From Larimichthys crocea (lineage: Eukaryota > Chordata > Actinopteri > Sciaenidae): a stretch of DNA of 64,000 bases. Under the pieces are notes generated by a model, which was not told where the DNA came from, made no database searches, and saw nothing but the letters and a program-made list of their open reading frames with translations. A program made the translations under genes and the position numbers. The stretch lies in assembly GCF_000972845.2 (NCBI RefSeq), contig NC_040028.1:20550210-20614209 (forward strand). Direction: 5' to 3'. Positions 63,501 through 64,000 of the stretch are shown here, one piece after another (within the stretch, counting starts at the first letter, position 1; the number at the start of each line of letters is the position of its first letter).

Positions 63501-64000
63501 AGAACCTCCACAAAGAAGTTTGGTGAGGCGGCTTTTAGCTACTGCGGCCTCCATCTGTGGAACAGCCTGTCTATGGATCTGAGGGAAAAACAAGTGAAGA
63601 CATCCCTCTTTAGCCGGGCTGTTACCTACGCTGCCATTCACTGCTGAGTTTGTATGTCCTGATCACTTACTTTTATCTCTGGTGCTTATTCACTGCACAG
63701 GTCTGATCTACTTTCACTGCAACTGTTCTTAAATTCTGCTTTGTACCTATAGGTCTGAATGTTTCTTATTATTTGTTTCATTGTTGTAGTTTGATGCTTT
63801 TTACTTTTTCTTCTGATCTCTAGTTTTTCATGCAGCTGCTCTCTCTAACCTTAAGAACTGTTTTTGTCTATTTCTGTGCTCTGTGAAGCACTTTGGGCAA
63901 CAGCTCTGTATGAAAGGTGCTATATAAATAAATGAAGTTGAAGTTGAAATGTTTCAGAGGTTTGAGGACTCTGCGGTGGCTGATGACAAAGATGAGGATG
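60591..64000. other. Intergenic DNA upstream of atp11a
   Basis: No exon is recognised. Reversed LINE-like tails lie near 60870-60915 and 63080-63115, a short (CA)n near 61405-61427, and the L2 fragment at the right end. Confidence 0.5.
63450..63960 (+). mobile_element. L2-type LINE, 3' terminal fragment
   Basis: The plus strand reads KKFGEAAFSYCGLHLWNSLS then MDLREKQVKTSLFSRAVTYA and a stop at 63645-63647. This is the FG.(R)AF...P.LWNSLP..LR terminal segment of L2/Maui-like ORF2. The 3' UTR ends CACTTTGGGCAACAGC...GGTGCTATATAAATAAA with short TGAAGT repeats. The 5' part is missing or diverged. Confidence 0.8.

Overview
The window is vertebrate nuclear DNA, almost certainly from a ray-finned (teleost) fish. 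It has short conserved exons separated by GT-AG introns, very many (CA)n microsatellites, and small non-autonomous elements and LINE tails of types common in teleosts. There is no operon structure, CRISPR array or prokaryotic signal. All calls come from reading the sequence by eye against remembered protein families; no search was run.

Two genes lie head to tail on the minus strand. The right one is atp11a, a P4-ATPase phospholipid flippase. All 29 coding exons can be placed between 60087 and 33814. They join in phase to 1,130 codons, against 1,134 for human ATP11A, with the DGES, DKTGT, KGAD and GDGAND motifs intact. A second terminal exon (31601-31873) is phase-compatible and gives a different 90-residue tail ending in the PDZ-type tetrapeptide ETSV. 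Its 3' UTR probably runs to about 28960. A CpG-rich promoter with a perfect NRF1 palindrome lies just beyond exon 1. The left gene is the 5' part of mcf2l (DBS, a Rho-family GEF). Exons for the Sec14 domain and the start of the spectrin-like region lie at 816-12100. Three alternative first exons, all ending in the same phase with the same nucleotide, lie at 18747, 22518 and 27098. The spectrin remainder and the DH, PH and SH3 parts lie off the left edge. The ATP11A-MCF2L order matches human 13q34 and parallels the ATP11C-MCF2 pair on human Xq27.

Layout: 1-12100, mcf2l body with a 33-bp minisatellite and a 10-N gap; 12101-27176, long 5' introns carrying the alternative first exons, a satellite, repeats and microsatellites; 27177-28959, short intergenic gap; 28960-31873, long-tail terminal exon of atp11a; 31874-60087, rest of atp11a, including two inverted ~790-bp repeat copies and an 8.5-kb first intron full of transposon debris; 60088-60590, promoter; 60591-64000, upstream intergenic DNA ending in an L2-type LINE fragment.

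The most notable observations are the second atp11a C terminus with a PDZ ligand, a 24-bp candidate microexon that would lengthen the M7-M8 exoplasmic loop, the three phase-matched mcf2l starts (one with a 157-residue acidic extension), two single-base frame breaks in consecutive mcf2l exons, a GC-AG intron, CA repeats abutting splice donors, and repeat families that seed their own satellites. I found no previously unknown multi-gene system.
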